Source: Rhabdaerophilum sp. SD176 (lineage in GTDB: Bacteria > Pseudomonadota > Alphaproteobacteria > Rhizobiales > Beijerinckiaceae). From it: a stretch of DNA of 64,000 bases. Of the stretch, positions 1-9,080 are shown in pieces. Below the pieces are notes generated by a model, which was not told the DNA's origin, made no database searches, and saw only the letters and a program-made list of their open reading frames with translations. The stretch's first letter is position 1. Each line of letters begins with the position of its first letter. The stretch is taken from NCBI RefSeq assembly GCF_030143245.1, contig NZ_JARJNS010000002.1, positions 248,001 through 312,000 on the forward strand, read 5' to 3'. The translations under genes were made by a program, and so were the position numbers.

Positions 1-429
1 CCGTCACCTGCTGGTTCAGCAGGGCGACCTCGCGGAAGGCGCGGGCAGCCGCATTGCGCTCGTCCTCGACGGCGCGGTTGAGCGCGCCGATCCGCGCCTG
101 GTCCGCGCCCGCACTGCCAAGCAGCCCTTCCAGGCGCTCCCGCTCGGCCTTTTCGGTCGCCAGAGTGGCCTGAAGACCCAGGAGGCGCTGTTCGGCAGTG
201 TCCTTGGCATCCTTCTCGAGGGCGAGGAGATCGGTCAGCGTGGCCAGCCGCTGGTTGAGTTGCTGGAGGAAATCATCCTTGCCGGCAATTTCCCGGCTGA
301 TGAAGAACTGCCCCAGCATGAAGACAGCCAGCAGGAAGATGAAGACAAGCAGCAGGGTCGACAGGGCATCGACGAAGCCCGGCCAGTAATCGATCCCGCG
401 TTCGCGGTGCCGGCCCCGACCCAGCGCCA
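1..429 (-). CDS. MotB/OmpA-type peptidoglycan-linked protein, N-terminal part (cut by window edge)
   Basis: Only the first 143 codons are inside the window; the gene runs off base 1. The start is a GTG at 429 directly next to the stop of the MotA/ExbB-type gene, so the two are probably translationally coupled. The visible part has a short basic N-terminus, the motif IDYWPGFVDALSTLLLVFIF forming one membrane helix (about residues 14-40), then a long charged coiled coil. This is the plan of MotB-like proteins, which normally end in an OmpA-like peptidoglycan-binding domain; that domain would lie outside the window and is inferred. The Asp in the FVDALSTL motif is at the place of the proton-carrying Asp of MotB. 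Role: probable partner of a proton-driven energy-transducing complex, not necessarily flagellar, as no flagellar gene is near. Confidence 0.75.
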
Positions 430-1416
430 CTACTCGGCCTTCTTGTCGACCGGGGGCGCCGGGTTCTCCTGCGCCAGCTTTTCCAGCAGCCGCTTCACAT
501 CGGCTTGCTGGGCGGCCTGGGCTTCCACCCAGTTGCGGATCATCTGCTGTTCGTTGCGCATATGCTGGACCATGGCCTGGATGCCCTCGGCCAGGTTCGA
601 GATGGACTGCGAGGCATTGCGTCCGGCGCCGGCATCGCTCACCGCGCGGGAGATGCCGTCCAGCGTCTGGCGGAGATCGGCATTGGCGCCGATCGCTGCA
701 GGCTGGTCCTGCACGGCCGAGGACAGCCATTCCTCGACTTCGTAGAAGAACCGGCTCTGCGCCTGCCCGGCCTGCAGGTCGAGGAAGCCCAGTGTGAGCG
801 AGCCCGCGAGCCCGAAAAGCGAGGACGAGAACGCGATGCCCATGCCGGAGAGCGGGGCGGCGAGGTTGCGCTTGAGTTCATCGAAAAGGGCATTGTTCTC
901 GCCGGCGCTCGGGAGTTTCTCGATGACGGTGCCGATGGAAGAGACCGTCTCGATCAGGCCCCAGAACGTGCCGAGCAGCCCGAGAAAGACCAGCAGGCCG
1001 GTGAGGTAGCGCGCAAGCTCACGGCTCTCGTCGAGCCGGCCGCCGATCGAGTCAAGCACGGAGCGCAGGGTCATCGTGGAGATGCCGGTGCGTCCGATGC
1101 GGTCTCCCAGCAGGGCGGCCATCGGTGCCAGCAGGATCGGTTCGGGCGGTGGCGGGCGGGTCTCATCCGGCTCGATCCGGCTGTTGACCCAACGGATCTC
1201 GCGGAAAAGCCGGCCGACCTGCGCGAAGGAAAAAACGATGCCGAGGAACAGGACGAGCCCGATCACGCCGTTCAGCCCGGGATTGGCCCAGAAGGCAACC
1301 TGGATCTGCTTCTGCATGACGGCCAGCAGCAAGCCGCCCAGTACGAGGAAAACGATCATCCGGAACAGAAAAAGCCCGGGTGATGTCAACCGTCGGCCCG
1401 AACGCGTTTTCGCCAT
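430..1416 (-). CDS. MotA/TolQ/ExbB-type proton channel protein
   Basis: A 328-residue inner membrane protein if started at ATG 1416 (an in-frame TTG at 1443 would add nine residues). Four hydrophobic segments are visible: about residues 15-37, 46-70, a Gly-rich pair around YLTGLLVFLGLLGTFWGLIE, and one around GMGIAFSSSLFGLAGSLTLG. The last two match the conserved MotA/TolQ/ExbB core. A long C-terminal cytoplasmic tail follows. It lies directly upstream of the MotB-like gene, so the pair should form a stator-like complex using proton flow to act on the cell wall or outer membrane. Which process is driven cannot be told; similar non-flagellar pairs are widespread in Hyphomicrobiales. Confidence 0.8.
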   Translation of the reverse strand: MAKTRSGRRLTSPGLFLFRMIVFLVLGGLLLAVMQKQIQVAFWANPGLNGVIGLVLFLGIVFSFAQVGRLFREIRWVNSRIEPDETRPPPPEPILLAPMAALLGDRIGRTGISTMTLRSVLDSIGGRLDESRELARYLTGLLVFLGLLGTFWGLIETVSSIGTVIEKLPSAGENNALFDELKRNLAAPLSGMGIAFSSSLFGLAGSLTLGFLDLQAGQAQSRFFYEVEEWLSSAVQDQPAAIGANADLRQTLDGISRAVSDAGAGRNASQSISNLAEGIQAMVQHMRNEQQMIRNWVEAQAAQQADVKRLLEKLAQENPAPPVDKKAE

Positions 1417-1503
1417 CCCACGATCCTGATCTATTACGCCCAACCTGTCGCGCGGGCAGTCAAGCCGGTTCGGCGCCGCTTGGCAACCCGTTCCGCGCCC
1501 CGG

Positions 1504-2316
1504 TCAGGCGGTTGCCTGGCCGAGAAGCCGCACGAGTGACTGATGCGCCACTTCGTTGCCGGCAACGATGTTCCGGCTCTCGAAGATCCGGGCCGAACCA
1601 TCCAGTGCGGTCACGAAGCCACCGGCCTCGCGCACCAGAAGGATGCCGGCGGCCATATCCCAGGGCGAAAGGTTCCGTTCCCAGAAGCCTTCCATGCGGC
1701 CCGCCGCCACGAAGGCGAGGTCGAGCGCCGCAGCGCCCATGCGCCGTATGCCCGAGCAGCGCGGCATGATGCCCGCCAGTTCGCGGATGAAGAGGCCATG
1801 ATCGCCCCGGCCGGCATGCGGGATGCCGCAGCCGATCACGGAATCGGCGAAATCGGTGCGCGGCGAGACGCGGAGGCGGTAATTGTCGCGCGGGGTTGCC
1901 CCGACCACGAAGGCGCCCTGGCCCTTCTCCGCGATGAACATTTCCTCGCTGACAGGGTTGTAGATGAGGCCGGCGACGATCTCGTCATCGCGCTCGAGCC
2001 CGATCGAGATCGCGAATTGCGGGATGGCGTGCAGGAAGTTCGTCGTGCCGTCGAGCGGGTCGATGATGAAGCGATGGGTCTTGTCCGTGCCCTCGACCGA
2101 GCCTTCCTCCTCCATGAGGAAGCCATAGCCAGGCCGCGCGCGGGAGAGTTCCTGGAACAGGATCTTTTCGGCCCGCTTGTCGGCCTCCGAGACGAAATCG
2201 CCCGGCCCCTTGCGTGAGATGGTCAGCGATGGCAATTCGAGGAAATCGCGGCGGAGCGACTTGCCGGCCTTGATGGCGGCGGCCGTCATCACGTTCATCA
2301 GCGGTGAGCGAAGCAT
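1504..2316 (-). CDS. Inositol monophosphatase family protein
   Basis: 270 residues from ATG 2316, preceded by an AGGA ribosome site; a second ATG six codons on is also possible. Family motifs are clear: the metal-binding signature DPLDGTTNF preceded by FII, an upstream EEEGS acidic motif and the C-terminal WDMAAGILLVREAGG. Enzymes of this family hydrolyse small phosphate monoesters (inositol-1-phosphate, or other sugar or nucleoside phosphates) with Mg2+. Homologues in alphaproteobacteria are often called SuhB; the true substrate is not visible. It lies 89 bp downstream of the ThiE-like gene on the same strand and may share its transcript. A second, distinct member of the family lies at 36972-37760. 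Confidence 0.9.
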   Translation of the reverse strand: MLRSPLMNVMTAAAIKAGKSLRRDFLELPSLTISRKGPGDFVSEADKRAEKILFQELSRARPGYGFLMEEEGSVEGTDKTHRFIIDPLDGTTNFLHAIPQFAISIGLERDDEIVAGLIYNPVSEEMFIAEKGQGAFVVGATPRDNYRLRVSPRTDFADSVIGCGIPHAGRGDHGLFIRELAGIMPRCSGIRRMGAAALDLAFVAAGRMEGFWERNLSPWDMAAGILLVREAGGFVTALDGSARIFESRNIVAGNEVAHQSLVRLLGQATA

Positions 2317-2405
2317 GGTCGGATGGTCCTGGGAAACAGCGTTGCGCTTGGTTGCGCGATTACGGGCGGGAAGGCAAGGGGCAGGAAAGCAGGAGGGCTC
2401 CCGGC

Positions 2406-3059
2406 TCAGGTGCCTGCCGGTCGAAGGCTTCGTTCCTTGACCCTGCGGCGGGCTTCCGCCAGCAGGGCTGCGGGATCCTCCGCCTCGAACAGCCACGGGC
2501 CGAGGGCGATGAATTCGGCACCGGTCAGGGCCAGGGCCTCGACGCCGTCGAGATCGGGCGCATAGGCGACACAGGGGACCGTGAAGATCGAGGCCCACCA
2601 TTCCGCCCGCTCCACCGTCTGGCTGAAGGCGGGCAGGGTGCCATCCGGCCGGGGCTCGCCGAACATGACATAGTCGATATCGCGCTCGCCGGCCTCCATC
2701 GCATCATGCCGGGCCTTGAGGCCGCCGATACCGACGATGCGATCCGGTTTCAAGGCCTCCACGGCCTCGTCGAGGCGAGGGCCGGGGCCGGCGACATGGA
2801 CGCCATCAATGCCAAGCCGGGCCACCAGGCGGGCATCGGCAGGCATGTCGATCAGCATGGCCGCGCCGGCTTCCTGAACGAGGCGGCACAGGGCCGAAGC
2901 CGGACCCTTGAGTTCGGTGTCGTTGCCAGCGGCGAAGACCGCGCGGAGCACGGCGACGGCGCCGGTGGCGAGCACCGGCTCCAGTTTCGCCCGGAAGGCC
3001 ATGACATCCGTGATCGGCGGGGTCAGGAGGTAGAATTGCGGGATCATGCCGGTATCCAT
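2406..3059 (-). CDS. Thiamine phosphate synthase (ThiE)-like protein
   Basis: 217 residues with a TIM-barrel pattern close to ThiE/TenI: FYLLTPPITD at the N-terminus, then the strands MLIDMPADARLVARLGIDGVHVAGP, RIVGIGGLKARHDA, and AEFIALGPWLFE. ThiE joins the thiazole and pyrimidine phosphates to make thiamine phosphate. However, the usual ThiE phosphate-loop motif (GPVFxTxTK) reads here as FGEPRPDGTLP, so the catalytic role is uncertain; it may be a ThiE-like paralogue. It sits downstream of fba, separated by a hairpin terminator, so it probably has its own or read-through transcription. An alternative start is the Met four codons further in. Confidence 0.7.
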   Translation of the reverse strand: MDTGMIPQFYLLTPPITDVMAFRAKLEPVLATGAVAVLRAVFAAGNDTELKGPASALCRLVQEAGAAMLIDMPADARLVARLGIDGVHVAGPGPRLDEAVEALKPDRIVGIGGLKARHDAMEAGERDIDYVMFGEPRPDGTLPAFSQTVERAEWWASIFTVPCVAYAPDLDGVEALALTGAEFIALGPWLFEAEDPAALLAEARRRVKERSLRPAGT

Positions 3060-3073
3060 GCCATAAAACGACG

Positions 3074-3107
3074 AAAAGGGCGAATGCCGGTTCCGGCACT
3101 CGCCCTT
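3074..3107 (-). terminator. Hairpin terminator after fba
   Basis: Inverted repeat AAGGGCGA-A-TGCCGG / CCGGCA-C-TCGCCCTT with a two-base loop; read on the minus strand it ends in CCCTTTTC. It lies just after the fba stop codon and before the ThiE-like gene, so it should end or attenuate the glycolytic operon. Confidence 0.7.
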
Positions 3108-3127
3108 GTCGGCAGTGATGCGTAAAA

Positions 3128-4195
3128 TCAGGCGATCTTCGGGTCGAGCGCGCCCTTGGCGTAGAGCTTCGCCATGTCGCTGAGCGGGATGACCTTCTTG
3201 ATCTTCGACGCCTGGCCGGCGGTGTTGAATTCCTCGAGCCGCTGGCGGCAGAGCTTCGTCATCGCCTCCATGGCCGGCTTGAGGTATTTCCGCGGGTCGA
3301 ATTCGCCCGGCTCCTCGGCGAGGATGCGGCGGATCTGCCCCGTCATCGCCATGCGATTGTCGGTGTCGATGTTGATCTTGCGGACGCCATGCTTGATGCC
3401 GCGCTGGATCTCTTCCACCGGCACGCCCCAGGTCGGCTTCATCTTGCCGCCGAACGTGTTGATGATGTCCTGCAACTCCTGCGGCACCGAGGAGGAGCCA
3501 TGCATGACGAGATGCGTGTTCGGGAGTTTCCGGTGGATCTCCTCGATCACATGCATGGCCAGCACCTTGCCGTCCGGCTTGCGGGTGAACTTGTAGGCGC
3601 CGTGGCTGGTGCCCATGGCGATGGCGAGCGCATCAACCTTGGTTTCCTTGACGAATTTCACCGCCTCGTCCGGGTTCGTCAGCAGCTGGTCATGGCTAAG
3701 CTTGCCCTCGAAGCCGTGGCCATCCTCCTTCTCGCCCTCGCCGGTCTCGAGGCTGCCGAGCACGCCGAGCTCGCCTTCCACCGAGATGCCACCGAGATGG
3801 GCCATCTCGGTCACGGCCTTGGTCACGCCGACATTGTAATCCCAGTCACCCGGGGTCTTGCCATCGGCCTTGAGCGAACCGTCCATCATCACCGAGGTGA
3901 AGCCGGCCTGGATCGCCGTCATGCAGGTGGCGGGCTCGTTGCCATGGTCGAGATGCACGCAGACCGGGATATGCGGGTAGATCTCGGTCACGGCATCCAT
4001 CATGTGCTTGAGCATGATGTCATTGGCGTAGGACCGCGCGCCGCGGCTGGCCTGGATGATCACCGGCGCATCGGTGGCATCGGCGGCCGCCATGATGGCC
4101 AGGGCCTGTTCCATGTTGTTGATGTTGAAGGCCGGCACGCCGTATTCGTGCTCGGCGGCATGGTCGAGAAGTTGGCGAAGCGTGATGCGTGCCAT
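3128..4195 (-). CDS. fba: Fructose-bisphosphate aldolase, class II
   Basis: 355 residues from ATG 4195, which has a CAGGGAG ribosome site; longer in-frame readings upstream are rejected. Zinc-dependent aldolase that splits fructose-1,6-bisphosphate into dihydroxyacetone phosphate and glyceraldehyde-3-phosphate, and also acts in gluconeogenesis and the Calvin cycle. Visible family marks are [10 protein letters not shown] with the zinc histidine, the [20 protein letters not shown] loop, [10 protein letters not shown] and the [11 protein letters not shown] phosphate-binding motif. Length and motifs fit the Calvin-cycle-type class II subtype. It follows pgk by 23 bp and is the last gene of the tkt-gap-pgk-fba cluster. 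Confidence 0.96.
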   Translation of the reverse strand: MARITLRQLLDHAAEHEYGVPAFNINNMEQALAIMAAADATDAPVIIQASRGARSYANDIMLKHMMDAVTEIYPHIPVCVHLDHGNEPATCMTAIQAGFTSVMMDGSLKADGKTPGDWDYNVGVTKAVTEMAHLGGISVEGELGVLGSLETGEGEKEDGHGFEGKLSHDQLLTNPDEAVKFVKETKVDALAIAMGTSHGAYKFTRKPDGKVLAMHVIEEIHRKLPNTHLVMHGSSSVPQELQDIINTFGGKMKPTWGVPVEEIQRGIKHGVRKINIDTDNRMAMTGQIRRILAEEPGEFDPRKYLKPAMEAMTKLCRQRLEEFNTAGQASKIKKVIPLSDMAKLYAKGALDPKIA

Positions 4196-4218
4196 GGTTG
4201 GGCTCCCTGGGAGAAAAA

Positions 4219-5427
4219 TCAGGCCGACAACGCCTTCACGCCCGGCAATTCCTTGCCTTCCATCCATTCAAGGAAGGCGCCGCCGGCAGTGGAGACGTAG
4301 GACAGGGCCTCGCCGACGCCAGCATGGTTGACCGCCGCAACCGTATCGCCGCCACCGGCGACGGAAACGAGCTTGCCGGCATTGGTCAGCGCGGCGGCCG
4401 CGCGGGCCACGGCCACGGTGGCCGTGTCGAAGGGCTGGAGTTCAAAGGCGCCGAGCGGGCCGTTCCAGACCAGCGTCTTCATGCTGTCGAGCTTCGCGAT
4501 GATGATCTCGGTGGCGGTCGGGCCGGCATCAAGGATCATCTCCTCCGGGCCGACCGAGGTGACCGGCGCGGCGCGATGGAGCGGGTTGGCCTTGAATTCC
4601 TTGGCGAGCAAGGCATCCGTCGGCAGAAGGATCTCGCAGCCGGCCGCCTTGGCCTTGGCCTCGATCTCCCTTGCGGTGGCGACGAGGTCATGTTCGCACA
4701 GGCTCTTGCCGACATTGACCCCGCGCGCAGCGAGGAAGGTATTGGCCATGCCGCCGCCGATGACGAGGCAATCGACCTTGGCCACGAGGTTGCCAAGCAG
4801 GTCGAGCTTGGTCGAGACCTTGGCCCCGCCGACAATCGCCATGACCGGGCGCGTCGGCGCGCCGAGGGCGGCGTCGAGCGCCCTGAGTTCCGCCTCCATG
4901 GTGCGGCCGGCATAGGCCGGCAGATGGCGGGCAAGGCCTTCGGTCGAGGCATGGGCACGATGGGCGGCGGAAAAGGCGTCGTTCACATAGGCATCGCCCA
5001 ACGCGGCGAGGGCGGCGGTGAAGGCGGCGTCGTTCTTTTCCTCGCCCTTGTGGAAGCGGGTATTCTCGAGGCAGAGCACCTCGCCATCGCCAAGAGCGGC
5101 GACGGCCGTCTCCGCGTCCGGGCCGATGCAGTTGCCGGCAAAGGCGATCGGCTGTCCGAGGAGACCCGCAAGGGCGACGGCGACGGGGCGGAGGCTCTCG
5201 CCGGGACTGGCACGCTCCTCGAAAGTCTCGCCCTTGGGCCGGCCGAAATGAGCCAGCAGGATCACCCGGCCGCCGCGCCCCGCGAGATCGCGGATCGTCG
5301 GCAGGATGCGTTCAAGGCGGGTCGCATCCGTGACCTGCCCGTTTTCCATCGGGACATTGAGATCGACGCGGACGAGTATGCGTTTGCCCTTGGGCGCGAG
5401 GTCATCGAGGGTCTTGAAGGCGGTCAT
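4219..5427 (-). CDS. pgk: Phosphoglycerate kinase
   Basis: 402 residues, the usual length. It transfers phosphate between 1,3-bisphosphoglycerate and ADP in the cytoplasm. Motifs: [11 protein letters not shown] near the N-terminus, [24 protein letters not shown], and the C-terminal nucleotide loop [13 protein letters not shown]. Its ATG overlaps the stop of the upstream small membrane protein gene by four bases (ATGA), pointing to translational coupling. Lies between gap and fba as in other alphaproteobacterial glycolytic clusters. Confidence 0.97.
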   Translation of the reverse strand: MTAFKTLDDLAPKGKRILVRVDLNVPMENGQVTDATRLERILPTIRDLAGRGGRVILLAHFGRPKGETFEERASPGESLRPVAVALAGLLGQPIAFAGNCIGPDAETAVAALGDGEVLCLENTRFHKGEEKNDAAFTAALAALGDAYVNDAFSAAHRAHASTEGLARHLPAYAGRTMEAELRALDAALGAPTRPVMAIVGGAKVSTKLDLLGNLVAKVDCLVIGGGMANTFLAARGVNVGKSLCEHDLVATAREIEAKAKAAGCEILLPTDALLAKEFKANPLHRAAPVTSVGPEEMILDAGPTATEIIIAKLDSMKTLVWNGPLGAFELQPFDTATVAVARAAAALTNAGKLVSVAGGGDTVAAVNHAGVGEALSYVSTAGGAFLEWMEGKELPGVKALSA

Positions 5428-5804
5428 TTCACGAGGCCCGGGGCGAAGCGGAGCAGGAGGACGAGGAGGAGCGTGGTGGCCGCAGCCGTGACGAGGGCCG
5501 TCACGATCAGCGCACCGAAGCGCGGCACCTTCTCGACCCGCGCTTTCAGCGCGGAGACTTCCGTGGAAAGCTCGACCGCGTCGACCGAGCGGGCGGCTTC
5601 CTCCACCCGGTGAGCGGCGGCATCGAGGCGGTTTTCCACCCGCCCGAACAGGGCTTCGTAGCGGGCGAATTTCTCCTCGATGCGCGCGGCCTTCTCCTCG
5701 ATGCGGGAGAGCTGGTCGAGCGCGGAGCGCGGCGGCGCCTTGCTGGCGGGAGCGGGTGCCGGTTCGGCAGTCGGATCGACAGTCGGTTCAATGCGATCGT
5801 TCAT
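5424..5804 (-). CDS. Small coiled-coil protein with C-terminal membrane anchor
   Basis: 126 residues, no family recognised. A proline/alanine-rich N-terminus (to about residue 27) leads into a charged coiled coil (about 28-92) with repeated [18 protein letters not shown] and [13 protein letters not shown] segments. It ends in one strong membrane helix (about 97-120) and a few residues. The likely topology is coiled coil in the cytoplasm with a tail anchor, but this is inferred. Its stop codon overlaps the pgk start by four bases, and it begins 48 bp after gap, so it is a true operon member. Confidence 0.75.
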   Translation of the reverse strand: MNDRIEPTVDPTAEPAPAPASKAPPRSALDQLSRIEEKAARIEEKFARYEALFGRVENRLDAAAHRVEEAARSVDAVELSTEVSALKARVEKVPRFGALIVTALVTAAATTLLLVLLLRFAPGLVK

Positions 5805-5852
5805 TCTCAGCTCCCGTCAGGGTTGCGCGCGGCGATCCTTCTTTCCGCGTGG

Positions 5853-6860
5853 TCAGATCAACTTCGCCATCGCCACGGCGGTATCCGACATGCGGTTCGA
5901 GAAACCCCATTCGTTGTCATACCATGACAGGATCGAGACAAGCGTACCGCCCATGACCTTGGTCTGATCCATATGGAAGACCGAGGAATGCGGATCGTGG
6001 TTGAAATCGATCGAGACATTCGGCGCGTTGGTATAGCCGAGAATGCCCTTGAGCGGGCCATCGGCCGCCGCCTTGATCGCCGCGTTGATCTCGTCCTTCG
6101 AGGTCTCGCGCTTGGCGACAAATTTCAGGTCGACGACCGAGACATTCGGCGTCGGCACGCGGATGGAGGAGCCATCAAGCTTGCCGTTGAGTTCCGGCAG
6201 CACGAGGCCGACGGCCTTGGCGGCGCCGGTCGTGGTCGGGATCATCGACAGGCTTGCGGCGCGCGCGCGGTAGAGGTCCTTGTGCATGGTGTCGAGGGTC
6301 GGCTGGTCGCCGGTATAGGAATGGATCGTCGTCATCATGCCACGCTCGATGCCGACGGCTTCGTGCAGGACCTTCGCCACCGGGGCGAGGCAGTTCGTGG
6401 TGCAGGAGGCGTTCGAGACGACGAGGTGATCCTTGGCAAGCTTGCCATGGTTCACGCCGAACACCACCGTGAGATCGGCGCCGTCGCAGGGGGCGGAGAC
6501 GAGGACCCGCTTGGCGCCGGCCTCCAGATGGGCTGCAGCCTTGTCCTTCGAGGTGAAGATGCCGGTGCACTCCATGGCGATGTCGACGCCGAGGGCGCCA
6601 TGGGGCAATTCGGCGGGGTTGCGGATGGCCGTCACCTTGATCGGACCAGTGCCGACATCGATCGTATCGCCATCGACCGTCACCGTGCCGTTGAACTTGC
6701 CGTGGACGCTGTCATAGCGGAAGAGATGCGCGTTGGTTTCCACCGGGCCCAGATCGTTGATGGCAACTACCTGGATATCCTTGCGGCCCGATTCCACGAT
6801 GGCGCGCAGGACATTCCGCCCGATACGCCCGAAACCGTTGATCGCAACCTTCACAGCCAT
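5853..6860 (-). CDS. gap: Glyceraldehyde-3-phosphate dehydrogenase, type I
   Basis: 335 residues. Converts glyceraldehyde-3-phosphate, phosphate and NAD(P)+ to 1,3-bisphosphoglycerate. The Rossmann motif [14 protein letters not shown] is at the N-terminus, and the catalytic cysteine is C153 in SNASCTTNC. The C-terminal [13 protein letters not shown] motif is intact. Asn34-Asp35 (AINDLG) at the end of the second strand suggests NAD preference. It lies between tkt and the coiled-coil gene, all on the minus strand, consistent with a cbb-like or glycolytic operon. Confidence 0.97.
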   Translation of the reverse strand: MAVKVAINGFGRIGRNVLRAIVESGRKDIQVVAINDLGPVETNAHLFRYDSVHGKFNGTVTVDGDTIDVGTGPIKVTAIRNPAELPHGALGVDIAMECTGIFTSKDKAAAHLEAGAKRVLVSAPCDGADLTVVFGVNHGKLAKDHLVVSNASCTTNCLAPVAKVLHEAVGIERGMMTTIHSYTGDQPTLDTMHKDLYRARAASLSMIPTTTGAAKAVGLVLPELNGKLDGSSIRVPTPNVSVVDLKFVAKRETSKDEINAAIKAAADGPLKGILGYTNAPNVSIDFNHDPHSSVFHMDQTKVMGGTLVSILSWYDNEWGFSNRMSDTAVAMAKLI

Positions 6861-6927
6861 TTCATCCTCCTCGATCCATACTCTGTGCGGTCCCCTTGCT
6901 TCGGGAGACCTGAATATTGCCTGAAGC

Positions 6928-8916
6928 TCAGCGCTTCAATTTTGCCCTGGCGGCCAGAACGACGGCTTCTGCCGTGATACCAAAATGGTTGAACACCTTG
7001 CCAGCCGGGCCGGACGCGCCGAAGCCATCCATGCCGATGAAGGTCCCGTCGGGGCCGATCACGGCATCCCAGCCCTGGCGGACGGCCGCTTCGATCGCGA
7101 TCTTCACCCTGGCGCGGCCGATCACATTGCGGCGATAGACTTCCGGCTGGGCCAGGAACCGGTCGAGGCAGGGCACGGAGACAACGCGGGCGAGAATGCC
7201 GGATTCCAGCAGCGTCTTGCGCGCCGAGACGGCCAAAGCGACTTCCGAGCCGGAAGCGAAGAGCGTCACCTCGGCACGGCCATCGGCGCCGATCAACTCG
7301 TAGGCGCCGAGGGCCGCGAGGTTCTTCGCTCCGGCATCCTGCCGGAGCTGCGGCAAGTTCTGGCGCGTCAGGGCCAGCACGGTCGGCGTCCGGGTGTTGG
7401 CCAGCGCGCATTCCCAGGCTTCTGCCGTCTCGATGAGATCGCAGGGGCGGAAGACATCGAGGTTCGGCATGGCGCGGAGCGAGGCGATGTGTTCGACCGG
7501 CTGATGCGTCGGGCCATCCTCGCCCACGCCGATGGAATCATGCGTGAAGACATAGACAACGCGCTGGTTCATCAGCGCCGAGAGCCGGATGGCCGGGCGG
7601 CAGTAATCGGCAAAGACGAGGAAGGTTCCACCGACCGGGATCGTGCCGCCATGCAGCGCCAGCCCGTTCATGGCCGCCGCCATGGCATGCTCGCGGATGC
7701 CGTAATGGACGAATTGCCCGCCAAAGCTGCCGGCCTTGATCGTGGCCATGGCCCTGGTTTTCGTGTTGTTCGAGCCGGTCAGGTCGGCCGAACCCGAGAC
7801 GAGTTCGGGCAGGAGCGGCGTCAGCGCGTCGAGGACGATCTCGCCGGCCTTCCGCGTGGCCATTTCCTGCGGGTTGGCAAGGGCGGCGGCCTTGACCTGC
7901 CGGATCGCCTTGCCGAGCGTCTTCGGCAGGGCGCCCGCGGTGACGCGCAGGAATTCCTCGCGCGCCTTCGGCTTGGCCTTGCCGAGCCGCTCCTTCCAGG
8001 CAGCATGGGCGGCAGCGCCGCGCTTGCCGGTCTCCTTCCAGAGGGCATAGACCTCATCCGGAACGATGAAGGGCGCATGCGTCCAGCCGAGCTTGGCCTT
8101 GGCGGCCTCAAGCTCTCCGGCGTCGGTGATCGCGCCATGGGCGGTCGAGGTGCCGGCCTTGGTCGGGAAGCCGTAGCCGATCGTGGTCTTGCAGGCGATC
8201 AGCGTCGGCTTGTCCGAGGCCCGGGCCATGCTGATCGCGCCGGCAATCGCCTCGGGATCATGGCCGTCAATGGCGATGGTCGCCCAGCCCGAAGCGGCGA
8301 AACGCGCCAGCTGGTCAGTTGAATCGGTGATCGAGACCGGACCGTCAATCGAGATGCCGTTATCATCCCAGAGCACGATGAGGCGAGAGAGCTTCAGATG
8401 GCCGGCGAGGGTCAGCGCCTCCTGGCTGATGCCCTCCATCAGGCAGCCATCGCCTGCGAGCACATAGGTGTAATGATCGACGACCGACTTGCCGAAGCGG
8501 GCATTGAGCACACGCTCGGACAAGGCCATGCCGACGGCCGTGGCCAATCCCTGGCCCAGCGGACCGGTTGTCACCTCGACGCCGGCGAGATGGCCGAATT
8601 CGGGGTGGCCGGCGGTTTTCGAGCCGAGCTGCCGGAAGGCCCTCAGCTCTGCCATGCTGGCTTCCTTCACCCCGATCAGGTGAAGGAGCGAATAGACCAG
8701 CATGGAGCCATGCCCCGCGGAGAGCACGAAGCGGTCACGATCAGGCCAGGCGGGATCGGCCGGGTCGAAATTCAGGAAATCGCGGAAGAGCACCGTGGCG
8801 ATATCGGCGGCGCCGAGTGGCAGGCCGGAATGGCCGGATTTGGCCGCTGCGACAGCATCCATCGAGAGGGCGCGAATGGCATTGGCCATCGCGTTGTGCT
8901 GGGCGCGGTTGATCAT
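6928..8916 (-). CDS. tkt: Transketolase
   Basis: 662 residues from ATG 8916, which follows an AAGGACG ribosome site; the longer in-frame extension lacks one. Thiamine-diphosphate enzyme moving two-carbon units between sugar phosphates in the pentose phosphate and Calvin pathways. Motifs include [13 protein letters not shown], the ThDP-binding [33 protein letters not shown] and [19 protein letters not shown]. First gene of the tkt-gap-x-pgk-fba cluster. The promoter should be in the 164 bp shared with the divergent acyl-CoA ligase gene. Confidence 0.96.
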   Translation of the reverse strand: MINRAQHNAMANAIRALSMDAVAAAKSGHSGLPLGAADIATVLFRDFLNFDPADPAWPDRDRFVLSAGHGSMLVYSLLHLIGVKEASMAELRAFRQLGSKTAGHPEFGHLAGVEVTTGPLGQGLATAVGMALSERVLNARFGKSVVDHYTYVLAGDGCLMEGISQEALTLAGHLKLSRLIVLWDDNGISIDGPVSITDSTDQLARFAASGWATIAIDGHDPEAIAGAISMARASDKPTLIACKTTIGYGFPTKAGTSTAHGAITDAGELEAAKAKLGWTHAPFIVPDEVYALWKETGKRGAAAHAAWKERLGKAKPKAREEFLRVTAGALPKTLGKAIRQVKAAALANPQEMATRKAGEIVLDALTPLLPELVSGSADLTGSNNTKTRAMATIKAGSFGGQFVHYGIREHAMAAAMNGLALHGGTIPVGGTFLVFADYCRPAIRLSALMNQRVVYVFTHDSIGVGEDGPTHQPVEHIASLRAMPNLDVFRPCDLIETAEAWECALANTRTPTVLALTRQNLPQLRQDAGAKNLAALGAYELIGADGRAEVTLFASGSEVALAVSARKTLLESGILARVVSVPCLDRFLAQPEVYRRNVIGRARVKIAIEAAVRQGWDAVIGPDGTFIGMDGFGASGPAGKVFNHFGITAEAVVLAARAKLKR

Positions 8917-9080
8917 GGTCGTCCTTCGAAAACAAAACCGGAGGCTTTCGGCGCCCTCGTTATCAGGCAAAAGCGACGAGTCAATGCGTTCGCGCCGATT
9001 TCCGGGCGCGGCTTGTGCTTCCTCGGTCGCTGGGACAGGATCGGGGCAAGAAAGGCCCGATGAACGGGCAGGGAGCGTCA

